Shown: positions 26,397-34,418 of the stretch, piece by piece
Layout of the letters: each line of letters begins with the position of its first letter
Numbering within the stretch: the first letter of the stretch is position 1
Source of the DNA: a virus
IMG/VR virus record: IMGVR_UViG_3300047557_001236
Coordinates: 1-60,069 of that record
Length of the DNA stretch: 60,069 nt
Reading direction: 5' to 3' (one strand)
Notes under the pieces: generated by a model
Told to the model about the DNA's origin: nothing
Database searches by the model: none
The model's input: the letters and a program-made list of their open reading frames with translations, nothing else
Translations under genes and position numbers: made by a program

Positions 26397-28600
26397 TATC
26401 TACGTCCATCATTACGAATATCGATACGGGGACTTCCAAGCTGCCAAGCAACACCTAAAGAATCAGACTGAATCCTAAATGCCATTTGTCGTCCACGCAA
26501 ACGTGTATACACCTGACCATCAAACTCTTGTACCGTATACACAGGAACATTTGTAAAGTTGTCAGCGCTTTCAACTGTTGGATTGTCTGCTGTTCCGTAA
26601 GGCGTACCAGAGTTACGTCTTGGTTTTACCTGCATGGTTACATAAGGTTTATTAGTGTTTGACCCATTAAAGTTAATGTCTGGCAATATGCGCCACACAA
26701 AACCAAAATTATGGCCGTCACCAATATCAAAGTCAGATGATTGAATGTACGACACAATTGGCACTGGAGCATCTCCAGAAACATCATCTACTGCAGACTC
26801 ATGGAATAAAATTCTATTGTTGTAATCAGCAGCCATTGGGAACTCACGAATACCAGAATCTAGCCACGCAGTTCTGGCTAAAGATCCGTAATACCATACT
26901 CGCTCTAGGTAATTGTAAATAACGTACTTATCAACCGTATTGCTGTTTTGCGAACAGTAGAACCACCAAACTTCGTTATATCCTTCGTTGCCTCCAGCAA
27001 ACACTTGGAATGATTGTGTTTTATTAATGTCTTCAAAAATGTATTGACGTAGTGCGCATGGTAACGTTTCTACACGTCCAGAGTAAACATAAAACTTATC
27101 AACGCCCATCCAATAAGTTACGTTGTTAACCGTAATCATGGAGTTTGGAGACATTACAGAAATGTTATCCATCAATATTTGAAACCCCCAAACATAAGGA
27201 GGCCCAAGATATTGCATGGAATATATGGCCGAATCTGTCCAAACTAAAATCTCTTGACGGGTCGGTTTGGCACCCATAATAAATGAACCGTTAGAAAGCC
27301 TAAACTCACCAGATTGATTGGTGGCTGCAGGAACCCATTCGTATGGATTTTCTTGGTCTGACCAACGAACCAGCATGGGATCAAAAGTAGTACCAGCAGT
27401 TACTGGATCATAAGGGTTTGCACCAAAAGCAATAATAAAACGTTGGATTGCTGAGGATACAATTTGAAACGTTGCCGTTGGAACCCTAGTTCCATCGTAA
27501 CCAGCCGCTGTTGATTGTGTTGCTAAAGACTGCGCTCTTGTCCCTAATCCACCAGGCGTAGCGTTTGGATAAACTTGATTGGCTGGTATCCAGTAGAAAA
27601 TTGATCCCCCACGGGGCGCTATAAAAAGTTGTTGCCCAAAATTGTCATTTGTCCAAAGTCTTAATTGCTGTCCAATACCAACGCTGGCTGCATCACCCCA
27701 TCCTCGAGTACCAGTTTGTGTATAAGCAATTACATTACCGCCACCAGTAGTGGTTGCATTAGCAGTAGCCTGAACCGTAATTGTGTATGCGTTAGCATTT
27801 GCCACGGTTGGATAAAACAATGTATTTAAGAAAACGCTTGCAACCCCGCCAGTAGCAGCCGCATTGGAGAAAATAACTGCTTGCCCGTTAGTCAAACCAT
27901 GGGCTGTTTGAGTAACTGTAACCACATTACTTCCGTTTGTGGTTGCAAATGGATCAGTTAGGCTTGTTGCTATCCCATCGACAGGCCAAGGCCCAGCACC
28001 CCAGCCGTTACCAAACGTATAAATATTTGATCCTATTGGTTGTTGATATGAGGCAATAATTGTATTTCCACCGCCAGTTGCGTTAGCATTAGCGGTTGCT
28101 GAAACTACGATTGTGTAAGCACTCAAGTTAACAATTGATGCAACCTCGTATTCTCGATTAAGAATAGTATTTGTTATATTGCTTGTGCTAATAGTATTAG
28201 CACCAGAAAAGGTTACATAATCGCCAATACTTGGGCTATATTGTGTATCAATTACTGTTACAACGTTTGATCCATTTGAGATGGTAAACACATTATTTAA
28301 TGCTGGGCTGGATACATACACCACAGGAGTAATGTCGTTATAGGTTCCGCCCTGCTCAATGTAGTATTTTATGTTTGTGCCAACGCCCAAATAATTGGCA
28401 CCACTTAATGCAACCCAATTCCATAGAGATCTGCAAACACCCAAAAACTGGGCTGTAGCCATACGAGTCCAACCACCAATTTTTTCTGGAAATCCAGAAC
28501 GAAAGCGTATTTTGTCACCGTCATACCAGCCACCCTCATTAGAGTAGTCAGTACCCTCTCGGTTTAAACCTGGTCTAAATTGTAGTTTTTGTAATGGCAT
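26396..28600 (-). CDS. Tail nozzle-like virion protein (734 aa) with two FCCH-like inserts
   Basis: A large structural protein starting PLQKLQFRPGLNREGTDYSN, an N-terminus common to a podovirus protein at this position. The core has repeated Trp-rich strands (GGWYDGDKIRFRSG, LWNWVALSGANYLGV, ILVWTDSAIYSMQYLG), compatible with a beta-propeller like T7 gp12 or P22 gp10 nozzle/hub proteins. Residues about 100-290 are interrupted by two modules containing NGSNVVTV..., HGLTNGQAVIFSNA and a closing strand (YTITVQATANAT), the same module found in three other virion proteins here. Function as tail tube/nozzle is inferred from fold pattern and neighbours. Confidence 0.7.
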   Translation of the reverse strand: MPLQKLQFRPGLNREGTDYSNEGGWYDGDKIRFRSGFPEKIGGWTRMATAQFLGVCRSLWNWVALSGANYLGVGTNIKYYIEQGGTYNDITPVVYVSSPALNNVFTISNGSNVVTVIDTQYSPSIGDYVTFSGANTISTSNITNTILNREYEVASIVNLSAYTIVVSATANANATGGGNTIIASYQQPIGSNIYTFGNGWGAGPWPVDGIATSLTDPFATTNGSNVVTVTQTAHGLTNGQAVIFSNAAATGGVASVFLNTLFYPTVANANAYTITVQATANATTTGGGNVIAYTQTGTRGWGDAASVGIGQQLRLWTNDNFGQQLFIAPRGGSIFYWIPANQVYPNATPGGLGTRAQSLATQSTAAGYDGTRVPTATFQIVSSAIQRFIIAFGANPYDPVTAGTTFDPMLVRWSDQENPYEWVPAATNQSGEFRLSNGSFIMGAKPTRQEILVWTDSAIYSMQYLGPPYVWGFQILMDNISVMSPNSMITVNNVTYWMGVDKFYVYSGRVETLPCALRQYIFEDINKTQSFQVFAGGNEGYNEVWWFYCSQNSNTVDKYVIYNYLERVWYYGSLARTAWLDSGIREFPMAADYNNRILFHESAVDDVSGDAPVPIVSYIQSSDFDIGDGHNFGFVWRILPDINFNGSNTNKPYVTMQVKPRRNSGTPYGTADNPTVESADNFTNVPVYTVQEFDGQVYTRLRGRQMAFRIQSDSLGVAWQLGSPRIDIRNDGRR

Positions 28601-28606
28601 ACTGGT

Positions 28607-29200
28607 TTACCCTAATACTGATTTAGCCTTTGCAATAGCTGCTTTTCGAGCATCCAACCCAAGCAGCCCACCATTAATTCTTTTTGTCATTGTCTCAATA
28701 TCATTCTTGTCTGCCAAGTCATTGAGATTATGTTTATTCCAAAACCATCCTGCACTTAGAGCCGCATATTTAGGATCCAATAACTTATCAGGATCACTGA
28801 CAAGATCCACACCCAAACCGGATCCGCATCGCTCATAGTTTTCCTTTCCTGTGAGCTGCTTAATGCCACGCCCACGATACTTCCAACCATCCCCAGTTTC
28901 TTCTGGGCCGTTACCCATCCGACCACCATAAACTTTATTGGCAATCTTTTCTGGCTGGCGGGCGTATTTGTTAGCCTCTTCTTCCGTTGGGAATCGGCTC
29001 GGCCAAGTAGCCATAAGCGCACGGGCGCTGTAATTTAGATTTTCTTGGAGCAGTTTAAATCCACCAGACTCATGCATACACTGCCCAATAAAACACGCTT
29101 GACGTTGAGGCGTATCAATATTGTACTTATCAAAAGTCTCTTTGAGTGGTTCTAGCCACTTACCATCAATACCGAGAGCAAGTAACTGCGACTCAAGCAT
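28607..29200 (-). CDS. GH19 endolysin (chitinase-like lysozyme)
   Basis: A 197-residue peptidoglycan hydrolase of glycoside hydrolase family 19. The catalytic acid region is FIGQCMHESGGF (E44). The substrate loop GDGWKYRGRGIKQLTGKENY near residues 105-124 is the family hallmark, and the C-terminal part contains SAGWFWNKHNLNDLAD and IKR-like INGG. No signal peptide or SAR anchor is present, so it needs a holin; two membrane proteins upstream are candidates. It overlaps the upstream membrane gene by 8 nt. Identification is firm. Confidence 0.94.
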   Translation of the reverse strand: MLESQLLALGIDGKWLEPLKETFDKYNIDTPQRQACFIGQCMHESGGFKLLQENLNYSARALMATWPSRFPTEEEANKYARQPEKIANKVYGGRMGNGPEETGDGWKYRGRGIKQLTGKENYERCGSGLGVDLVSDPDKLLDPKYAALSAGWFWNKHNLNDLADKNDIETMTKRINGGLLGLDARKAAIAKAKSVLG

Positions 29201-29603
29201 TCTTCTTTTCCTTTGACTTCATATCCATGATTTTTTCAAGGGTACGTCCACCAAAGTAAAAGCTCATTATTAACATGCCCCACTGGCCAAGCAACTCAAC
29301 ATATTTTTCATTGGCATTAGACCCAAATGCTGACATCATGGCAAATACAAAGTAAGCGCCAAGAATAAATATCAGGGTCATAGGGCGAATGTTTTTAGAC
29401 AACCAAGAGTCCGAAGTCATATCGGATTGTTGGCGTTTGGTTAGTTCTTGAGCCTCAATGTTATCGGCATTGAGTTCGGCAAGCCTGCCTTCTTGTTGCA
29501 TCTTAAGAAGTTCTTGCTGGGCTTTAGCCTTGGCTTCTGGGTCGGGGATAAACTTGTCTAAGACCTTCATCCCTACATCAAACAAAGCAGTTAATGGAAA
29601 CAT
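29193..29603 (-). CDS. Holin candidate, 3TM-holin-like
   Basis: A 136-residue protein beginning at ATG 29603, which has GGGAGG seven bases upstream; the longer open frame is not needed. An N-terminal amphipathic helix (FPLTALFDVGMKVLDKFIP) is followed by a charged coiled region (EAKAKAQQELLKMQQEGRLA). Two clear membrane spans come next (MTLIFILGAYFVFAMMSAFG and LLGQWGMLIMSFYFGG), then a basic tail KEKKNA. This is the layout of the GTA/3TM holin family. Directly upstream of the endolysin, it is the likely pore that releases it. Confidence 0.82.
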   Translation of the reverse strand: MFPLTALFDVGMKVLDKFIPDPEAKAKAQQELLKMQQEGRLAELNADNIEAQELTKRQQSDMTSDSWLSKNIRPMTLIFILGAYFVFAMMSAFGSNANEKYVELLGQWGMLIMSFYFGGRTLEKIMDMKSKEKKNA

Positions 29604-29604
29604 A

Positions 29605-29955
29605 TTACCTCCCAATTGCGGTTTGATTTTCACCTTTGTGAACCAACACCTTATCTTTATCAACTGCGACAGATACTGGGTCACGATCAGCCATACGGTC
29701 TAAGCGCTCAATAAGCTGCTTCATGATCTCAAACTCAGGCTTCTCTTGCTTAGGTGTTGCACCAGCCACACCATTCATCATCGAGATAAGGGCTGTTAAA
29801 GAAGCACCAAGTAGCCCCATCACCGCAGCCATTTTGGATTCTTCAAGGACAATAGAAGCGCCCACACCCATCGCCACAATAAGGGTGATGTAGATTAAAC
29901 CGTGCCGACCAATTGCTTTGCCAGCAACTTCTTTCGCTGACTCATGCTCATTCAT
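29605..29955 (-). CDS. Small membrane protein of the lysis cassette (second holin/spanin candidate)
   Basis: A 116-residue protein with a polar N-terminus (MNEHESAKEVAGKAIGRHG), two hydrophobic spans (LIYITLIVAMGVGASIVL and MAAVMGLLGASLTALISMM) and a cytoplasmic-looking C-terminal half with a helix (FEIMKQLIERLDRMADRD). It precedes the 3TM holin by one base pair and could be a holin, antiholin or membrane accessory. It has no lipobox, so an outer spanin is excluded. No separate i/o-spanin pair is visible. Confidence 0.7.
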   Translation of the reverse strand: MNEHESAKEVAGKAIGRHGLIYITLIVAMGVGASIVLEESKMAAVMGLLGASLTALISMMNGVAGATPKQEKPEFEIMKQLIERLDRMADRDPVSVAVDKDKVLVHKGENQTAIGR

Positions 29956-30161
29956 AGCGTGCTCCCACCAAACGACATATTAGCAACAACAATAGATACA
30001 TGTTGCTCAGGCTCTTCTAAGCTATGACCACAGTCACTACACATTTTGGCAGCAAGTTCCGCCTCAGAAACATCGTACCCGCAATTAGGACAATAAATTT
30101 CAATCGTATGGCGTGGTTTAAATTCACCGCCATTCATAGAGTCTTGGATTTCTTTAATCAT
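29952..30161 (-). CDS. Small zinc-ribbon protein
   Basis: A 69-residue protein with two CxxC knuckles, CPNCGYDVSEAELAAKMCSDCG, the spacing of a zinc ribbon. The N-terminus is polar (MIKEIQDSMNGGEF) and the C-terminus ends in a strand. It overlaps the lysis membrane gene by ATGA-type coupling. Zinc ribbons of this size may bind nucleic acid or stabilise a structural protein; no role can be assigned. Confidence 0.7.
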   Translation of the reverse strand: MIKEIQDSMNGGEFKPRHTIEIYCPNCGYDVSEAELAAKMCSDCGHSLEEPEQHVSIVVANMSFGGSTL

Positions 30162-30165
30162 AATT

Positions 30166-31287
30166 TTAAGTTTTAATAATAAAGTTGATGCCTAAATATG
30201 GTGGCAAGTTTGCATTTGTACCACTAGATCCAGCAGAAGCAACGGTTGTGGCAACAGAAACGCCTGTGGTTGCTGAATTAACCCCTACAGTTGCCATACC
30301 ATATGATCTAATATCAGCACGAACGTTAATTCCACCGCCAGCGTAATTACCAAGGAAGTTATTACCATTAGATGAGTGTGTATGGCCTGGGTCTGTAACA
30401 GATGAGGTTGCTGTATGTGTATGACTTACAACAATAGCATCTTTGCTACCGCCTGTTGTACCAATACTTGCAGCAATTGTTCCACTGCCAATTGGCATCC
30501 GATCACGGTAGTCTGGTAGGTTAAAAGTTGTAAGTCCATCACCACTACCAAATGTGGTTCCTATAATTGCAAATAATGCAGCATAGGTTGATCTTGATAC
30601 TGGAGTGCCATCGCACAATAAATATCCAGTTGGAGCAGATCCTGTTGGCCACATTAATAAAGAACCAGTAACGATTGAGTTCTGGTTTACAAACGCAGTT
30701 GTAGCGATTTGTGTGGTGTTTGTTCCAGCCGCTGCTGTTGGTGCAGTCGGCGTTCCAGTAAATGCAGGTGATACAGATGAAATTGCACCAGAAAATGTAG
30801 CTGTTGTTCCAGATAGGGCACCAGTTACAGATGCGTTGCCTGAAGTTGATAAGTCTCCAGATACAGTAAAACTACCAGCAGATCCTGTTAATCCGTTATA
30901 AAAATTTACACCGTCACAATAAACAAGGCAGGTTGCTCCGTTTGGAATTACTACACCAGTTCCAGAAGAGCCAATAATTCTAATTCCATAACCACCAGCC
31001 GTATTGTTTGTAACGGTATATAGCTTTTTAACAAGCGGTGGAATCACATTACGAATTGCGTTATTTGATCCATTTACAACTAAAACAGCACTTCTGGCTT
31101 CGTCTGTAATGCCATTAAAGCTGGTTAATGTGTAATTGGCATCCGTCATAGTAATTGACGTAACACCAGTAATTGCCTGCTCAACCAATGTACCTAGGTT
31201 TGTATTTGTAGTTTGCCCCCAAATACCAGACTGATCGCCATCACCAATCAGCGCTAACTTTAAACTGGTTGAATATGTTGTTGCCAT
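30166..31287 (-). CDS. Tail fibre with phage tail collar domain
   Basis: A 373-residue fibre. The N-terminus (MATTYSTSLKLALIGDGDQS, then WGQTTNTNLGTLVEQAI) is a common attachment domain. A Thr/Ala/Ser-rich shaft follows (TFSGAISSVSPAFTGTPTAP). The C-terminal part has the collar fold signature GSLLMWPTGSAPTGYLLCDG and FNLPDYRDRMPIGSGT, followed by His/Thr-rich loops (SHTHTATSSVTDPGHTHSS) and the closing NLPPYLGINFIIK. Collar domains form trimers that bind receptors or cap fibres. It starts the row of fibre genes reading away from the lysis cassette. Confidence 0.88.
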   Translation of the reverse strand: MATTYSTSLKLALIGDGDQSGIWGQTTNTNLGTLVEQAITGVTSITMTDANYTLTSFNGITDEARSAVLVVNGSNNAIRNVIPPLVKKLYTVTNNTAGGYGIRIIGSSGTGVVIPNGATCLVYCDGVNFYNGLTGSAGSFTVSGDLSTSGNASVTGALSGTTATFSGAISSVSPAFTGTPTAPTAAAGTNTTQIATTAFVNQNSIVTGSLLMWPTGSAPTGYLLCDGTPVSRSTYAALFAIIGTTFGSGDGLTTFNLPDYRDRMPIGSGTIAASIGTTGGSKDAIVVSHTHTATSSVTDPGHTHSSNGNNFLGNYAGGGINVRADIRSYGMATVGVNSATTGVSVATTVASAGSSGTNANLPPYLGINFIIKT

Positions 31288-31296
31288 AATTTATCC

Positions 31297-32280
31297 TTAA
31301 TCATCAAAGCCCGAAGGCACTAATACTTTTGTCCAATTCGGTGACTGACTTGGAGTAATTTCACCCCAACCAGGCGTTTGACTTGGACTAATTTCGCTCC
31401 ATCCAGCCACTTGGCTGGGGCTTATTTCGCTCCATCCAGCCACTTGGCTAGGACTAATATCCGCCCATCCAGCAATTTGGGCATCATCTACCAATCCCCA
31501 AACGTTTACGACATTAAGTTTAACAACAGCCTTAACACCTGTCACTAGGACAGTAGCCGACCCAGAAATCGCTACATCGCCAATCCTACCAACTGCAAAA
31601 GTACCCGTTACAAAGACTTCTGCGCCACCCGATACATCTACGTTTCCAAGCCTGCCAACGGCGTAAACGCCAGTTAAATCAACAATTACATCGCCTATAA
31701 CCGTAACCGAGCCTGTAACCCCAATTGCAGCTACCCCAGTTACCGTAACCACCGCACCAGCTTGGACGTCTACATTGCCAATGCGCCCTACCGCATATAC
31801 CCCAGTTAAATCTACAATCGCATCAGCATTTACAGTTACATCGCCAACTCGACCTACGGCAAATACGCCAGTAGTATCTACAGTGGCATCGCCAGTAATT
31901 TGTGCATTGCCAACCCTAGCAACCGCATAAACGCCTGTTAAATTAGTTACTGCGTTTGCTTGGGCGTCTACATCGCCAACCCGACCTACTGCATAAACAC
32001 CCGTGAAGTCTGCAGTACTATCCGCTTCGACGGTTACGGTACCAACTAATACGGGTGCTTTAATACCTGTTAATGCTACATTTGCTTGTGCTACAACTGA
32101 TACTGTTCCTACTTGACCAACGGCATTAACACTAGTGACATCTATATTTTGGTCAGTATTTACGTTAACTGTGCCTACAACACCGACAGCAGTTACGCCA
32201 GTAAGATTAACTAGCGCATCAACTGCGACCTGCCCTGAATCCGCAAACGGGGCGCCAGCATAGGGAAAACCCGCAAACAT
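31297..32280 (-). CDS. Virion protein built of eleven 22-residue repeats and four 11-residue repeats
   Basis: A 327-residue protein with N-terminus MFAGFPYAGAPFADSG, common in phage structural proteins. Residues 23-264 are eleven copies of a 22-residue unit of the type VDLTGVYAVGRVGDVxVxAxA, which predicts an extended beta structure. Residues 270-313 hold four 11-residue units (AGWSEISPSQV type) rich in Trp, Ser and Pro, then WTKVLVPSGFDD. It lies between a collar fibre and a cupin gene. A fibre shaft or capsid/tail decoration role is inferred; the repeat number probably varies between relatives. Confidence 0.72.
   Translation of the reverse strand: MFAGFPYAGAPFADSGQVAVDALVNLTGVTAVGVVGTVNVNTDQNIDVTSVNAVGQVGTVSVVAQANVALTGIKAPVLVGTVTVEADSTADFTGVYAVGRVGDVDAQANAVTNLTGVYAVARVGNAQITGDATVDTTGVFAVGRVGDVTVNADAIVDLTGVYAVGRIGNVDVQAGAVVTVTGVAAIGVTGSVTVIGDVIVDLTGVYAVGRLGNVDVSGGAEVFVTGTFAVGRIGDVAISGSATVLVTGVKAVVKLNVVNVWGLVDDAQIAGWADISPSQVAGWSEISPSQVAGWSEISPSQTPGWGEITPSQSPNWTKVLVPSGFDD
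31342..31473 (-). repeat. Four 33-bp tandem coding repeats
   Basis: Four in-frame 33-bp units encode AGWSEISPSQV-like undecapeptides. The central two copies are nearly identical at DNA level (for example CAGCCACTTGG recurs), indicating recent duplication by slippage or recombination. Confidence 0.75.
31489..32214 (-). repeat. Eleven 66-bp tandem coding repeats
   Basis: Eleven in-frame 66-bp units encode 22-residue blocks with a TGVxAVGRxGxV core. DNA copies have diverged more than the adjacent 33-bp repeats, so this array is older. It makes up three quarters of the gene. Confidence 0.8.
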
Positions 32281-32558
32281 TATCTATTCTCTGCAAAAAT
32301 ATTTACAAACACAGTACCATCTTCTAAAGCCTCAATTTCATGCCACTCATTTGCCAAAAGGTTCACTGGTTTGGTATCTTTTGTCATGACTAACTCTTTG
32401 TTTTCTTTACGAATAATGCAAGATCCAGCATTGCACATGGTTGCATGGCTATACAAATGTTCATGCCTTGGTAAACCCTGTCCTTTATTGGCATGAAACA
32501 CTGCAACGGTTACGCCGTTATATGTAAACGCATGCTTATGCGGAACTTGAATAATCAT
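32280..32558 (-). CDS. Small cupin-fold protein
   Basis: A 92-residue single-domain cupin: AVFHANKGQGLPRHEHLYSH provides the His-rich motif 1 (G..LPRHEH), and a second motif lies in the strand region NEWHEIEALEDGTVFVNIFAE. Metal binding is plausible through the three His. It sits between fibre genes and overlaps both neighbours by one to four bases. Cupins in phage tail clusters are often unassigned; enzyme or fold-stabilising roles are both possible. Confidence 0.78.
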   Translation of the reverse strand: MIIQVPHKHAFTYNGVTVAVFHANKGQGLPRHEHLYSHATMCNAGSCIIRKENKELVMTKDTKPVNLLANEWHEIEALEDGTVFVNIFAENR

Positions 32559-32854
32559 AAGTCTTGGGTACCAACGTTTTCCATTTGTTTCACTGGCTCT
32601 GCAGGTAACGGCACCACTAATGAAGCTATGACATTTGCATTAGGTATGCCAGCTTTTAGTCTTTCCATTCTTTCAATAACCCAAGACGGATATTGAGACA
32701 TAATTCTTTGCTCTAGTTCTTCGCCAGTAATATAGTTACCATCCTCTCCGATAGGTACGTCAATACCCCAAATGCCAACTATTTCACCGTTGTGCCGATA
32801 GGCTACAGTAATAGATCCTGTTTTTTCGTCAAAAGAAGTAATTTGGTATTCCAT
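32555..32854 (-). CDS. Small fibre-cluster protein
   Basis: A 99-residue acidic protein with a beta-rich N-terminal half (YQITSFDEKTGSITVAYRHN, EIVGIWGIDVPIGEDGNYIT), a central helix (ELEQRIMSQYPSWVIERMER) and a disordered C-terminus. The GxYITGEELEQRI element resembles small proteins next to phage fibres that may help assembly. No defined family. It couples to the cupin gene by a 4-base overlap. Confidence 0.68.
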   Translation of the reverse strand: MEYQITSFDEKTGSITVAYRHNGEIVGIWGIDVPIGEDGNYITGEELEQRIMSQYPSWVIERMERLKAGIPNANVIASLVVPLPAEPVKQMENVGTQDL

Positions 32855-32866
32855 ATTTAAGCTCCG

Positions 32867-33745
32867 TTAAGATATACCGCCATTGCGAGTTCCAAAGGCT
32901 AACCAAGTTATGTTTGAATTTCCAGTTACAGCAGCGCCACCAGCTCCTCCAAATCCTGGGCTTCCTGATGGAGCGGTTTGCCCTGCAGATCCCCAGCCTC
33001 CTCCGTTGCCTCCAGGAGAAGCTCCACCACCACCAGCACCGCCCGCACCGCCAGCAGCGGCAAATGTTCCAGCGCCGCCAGGGCTTCCTGGTCTATCTCC
33101 ACCGCCAGCTGCACCGCCAGCGGAGTTTGTTCGACCCGTTCTTCCACCACCGCCACCGCCACCGCCGTTTGTAAAACAACCGTCAAAATCACCCTGACCA
33201 CCACCGCCACCACCGCCGCCACCAGCAATGGTGCCGTTATTGGTAATAGTTATTGCAACCGACACTGCAAGGGCTGTACCACCCCCGCCTCCTGCTGTTG
33301 CAAAAGGGGGATTGTAACCACCGCCTCTTCCAGCAGCACCACCCATTCCATTAATGAAGCCGTTGTTGATTAAAAATACTCCAGCTGGGAAAGAGCCGTT
33401 AACAGTCAATCCTGGCGTCCCAGTTGAGTTTGATGAAACAACGATTCCATTTGCTATGGTTGCCTCAACAATATCTGCAGTGTTCCATCCAGCATTTATG
33501 GCAAGGGTTCTTAAATTTGCATTAGTTGTATCGGCAGAAATAGTAAAACTAAATGTTTTTGTTTTGCCATAAAAATTTGTCGGCACAATTATGGTGGATT
33601 GTGGTGTAGTTACGTTAGCCAAAGCTCTAACGTTCGTATCGTTAAGTGATACTTGTGCAGTAGCACTTTGTCCTAACTCGATATTAATTGATTCCCCTGT
33701 TACGGATCCCCCTAAACTAATTGGGCCAGATGCATTTAGTGTCAT
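32867..33745 (-). CDS. Polyglycine-rich adhesin-like virion protein
   Basis: A 292-residue protein. Residues 1-55 (MTLNASGPISLGGSVTGESI, LGQSATAQVSLNDTN) form a recurring phage attachment domain. Residues 60-135 are a beta domain (SFTISADTTNANLRTLA). The C-terminal half is dominated by poly-Gly blocks (IAGGGGGGGGGQGDF, TNGGGGGGGGRTGRT, GAGGAGGGGASPGGNGGG). Stacked glycine helices of this type form the receptor-binding tip of gp38-type adhesins of T-even relatives. The bases are GC-rich compared with neighbours because of the Gly codons. The receptor-binding role is inference by analogy. Confidence 0.72.
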   Translation of the reverse strand: MTLNASGPISLGGSVTGESINIELGQSATAQVSLNDTNVRALANVTTPQSTIIVPTNFYGKTKTFSFTISADTTNANLRTLAINAGWNTADIVEATIANGIVVSSNSTGTPGLTVNGSFPAGVFLINNGFINGMGGAAGRGGGYNPPFATAGGGGGTALAVSVAITITNNGTIAGGGGGGGGGQGDFDGCFTNGGGGGGGGRTGRTNSAGGAAGGGDRPGSPGGAGTFAAAGGAGGAGGGGASPGGNGGGWGSAGQTAPSGSPGFGGAGGAAVTGNSNITWLAFGTRNGGIS

Positions 33746-33760
33746 TTATGCCACCCATTA

Positions 33761-34417
33761 TTATTTATTTAGCGATGCTTTAATTTCTTTTATTTCTAAA
33801 GACATCTCCTTAATGGCTTCAATTAAAAGAGGCACTAATTTTTCGTATCTTACCGTTAAATATTGGCTATCGATTGGAGCAGGAGCTACAACCTCTGGCA
33901 TAACTTTTTCAACTTGTTGAGCAGACACTCCGACCTCTTTTTTAGGTTCGTAACCAAGCGCTTGAGCTGTTTCGTTAGCTTGATAATAGAACCCATCAAG
34001 TGTCATTAATTTTTCAAGAGCGTTTTCAATATTACCTAGTTTTGTTTTTAGTCGCTCGTCTGAAAAATAAGCAGTAATGTTATTAGTTGCTCTAATTTCA
34101 CCAGTTGTCCCAGAAGAAGAGGTTCCAACGCCTAAAGTTCTTACGTTATCTGTTAATACCCAAACATTTCCATTTGATCCAATAAAAGAACCTCTGTTTC
34201 CATATGGCGATGGCAGTCCAATATTTTCTACGGTCGTTACTGTATAAGATCCATTAGATGCATTTGAGTCTCCACCATTTAAAGTGCCTAAAGTAAATGC
34301 TCCTTGTTGTGGAACTTTAATAGCTTCCCAAACGGTACCGTCCCACCGCCAAGAATATCCATTATTGGTGTATATATCACCAGTAGATGGACTAGAAGGA
34401 AACAGTATTGCAGCCAT
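33761..34417 (-). CDS. Tail fibre with C-terminal intramolecular chaperone (peptidase S74)
   Basis: A 218-residue short fibre. The N-terminal tip (LFPSSPSTGDIYTNNGYSWR, WDGTVWEAI) is a common phage adhesin start. The C-terminal 110 residues carry an S74 autocleaving chaperone: SDERLKTKLGNIENALEKL followed by GFYYQANETAQALGYEPK, VGVSAQQVEKVMPEVV and a helical coil (LLIEAIKEMSLEIKEIKA). The Ser of SDERLK is the catalytic residue for self-cleavage after trimerisation. It sits between two other fibre genes. Confidence 0.88.
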   Translation of the reverse strand: MAAILFPSSPSTGDIYTNNGYSWRWDGTVWEAIKVPQQGAFTLGTLNGGDSNASNGSYTVTTVENIGLPSPYGNRGSFIGSNGNVWVLTDNVRTLGVGTSSSGTTGEIRATNNITAYFSDERLKTKLGNIENALEKLMTLDGFYYQANETAQALGYEPKKEVGVSAQQVEKVMPEVVAPAPIDSQYLTVRYEKLVPLLIEAIKEMSLEIKEIKASLNK

Positions 34418-34418
34418 A

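Noticed and set aside
32883-33197. Pro-rich + frame of about 104 codons
   Set aside because: It is the antisense of the polyglycine adhesin gene; the Pro/Ala pattern is a mirror of Gly codons.
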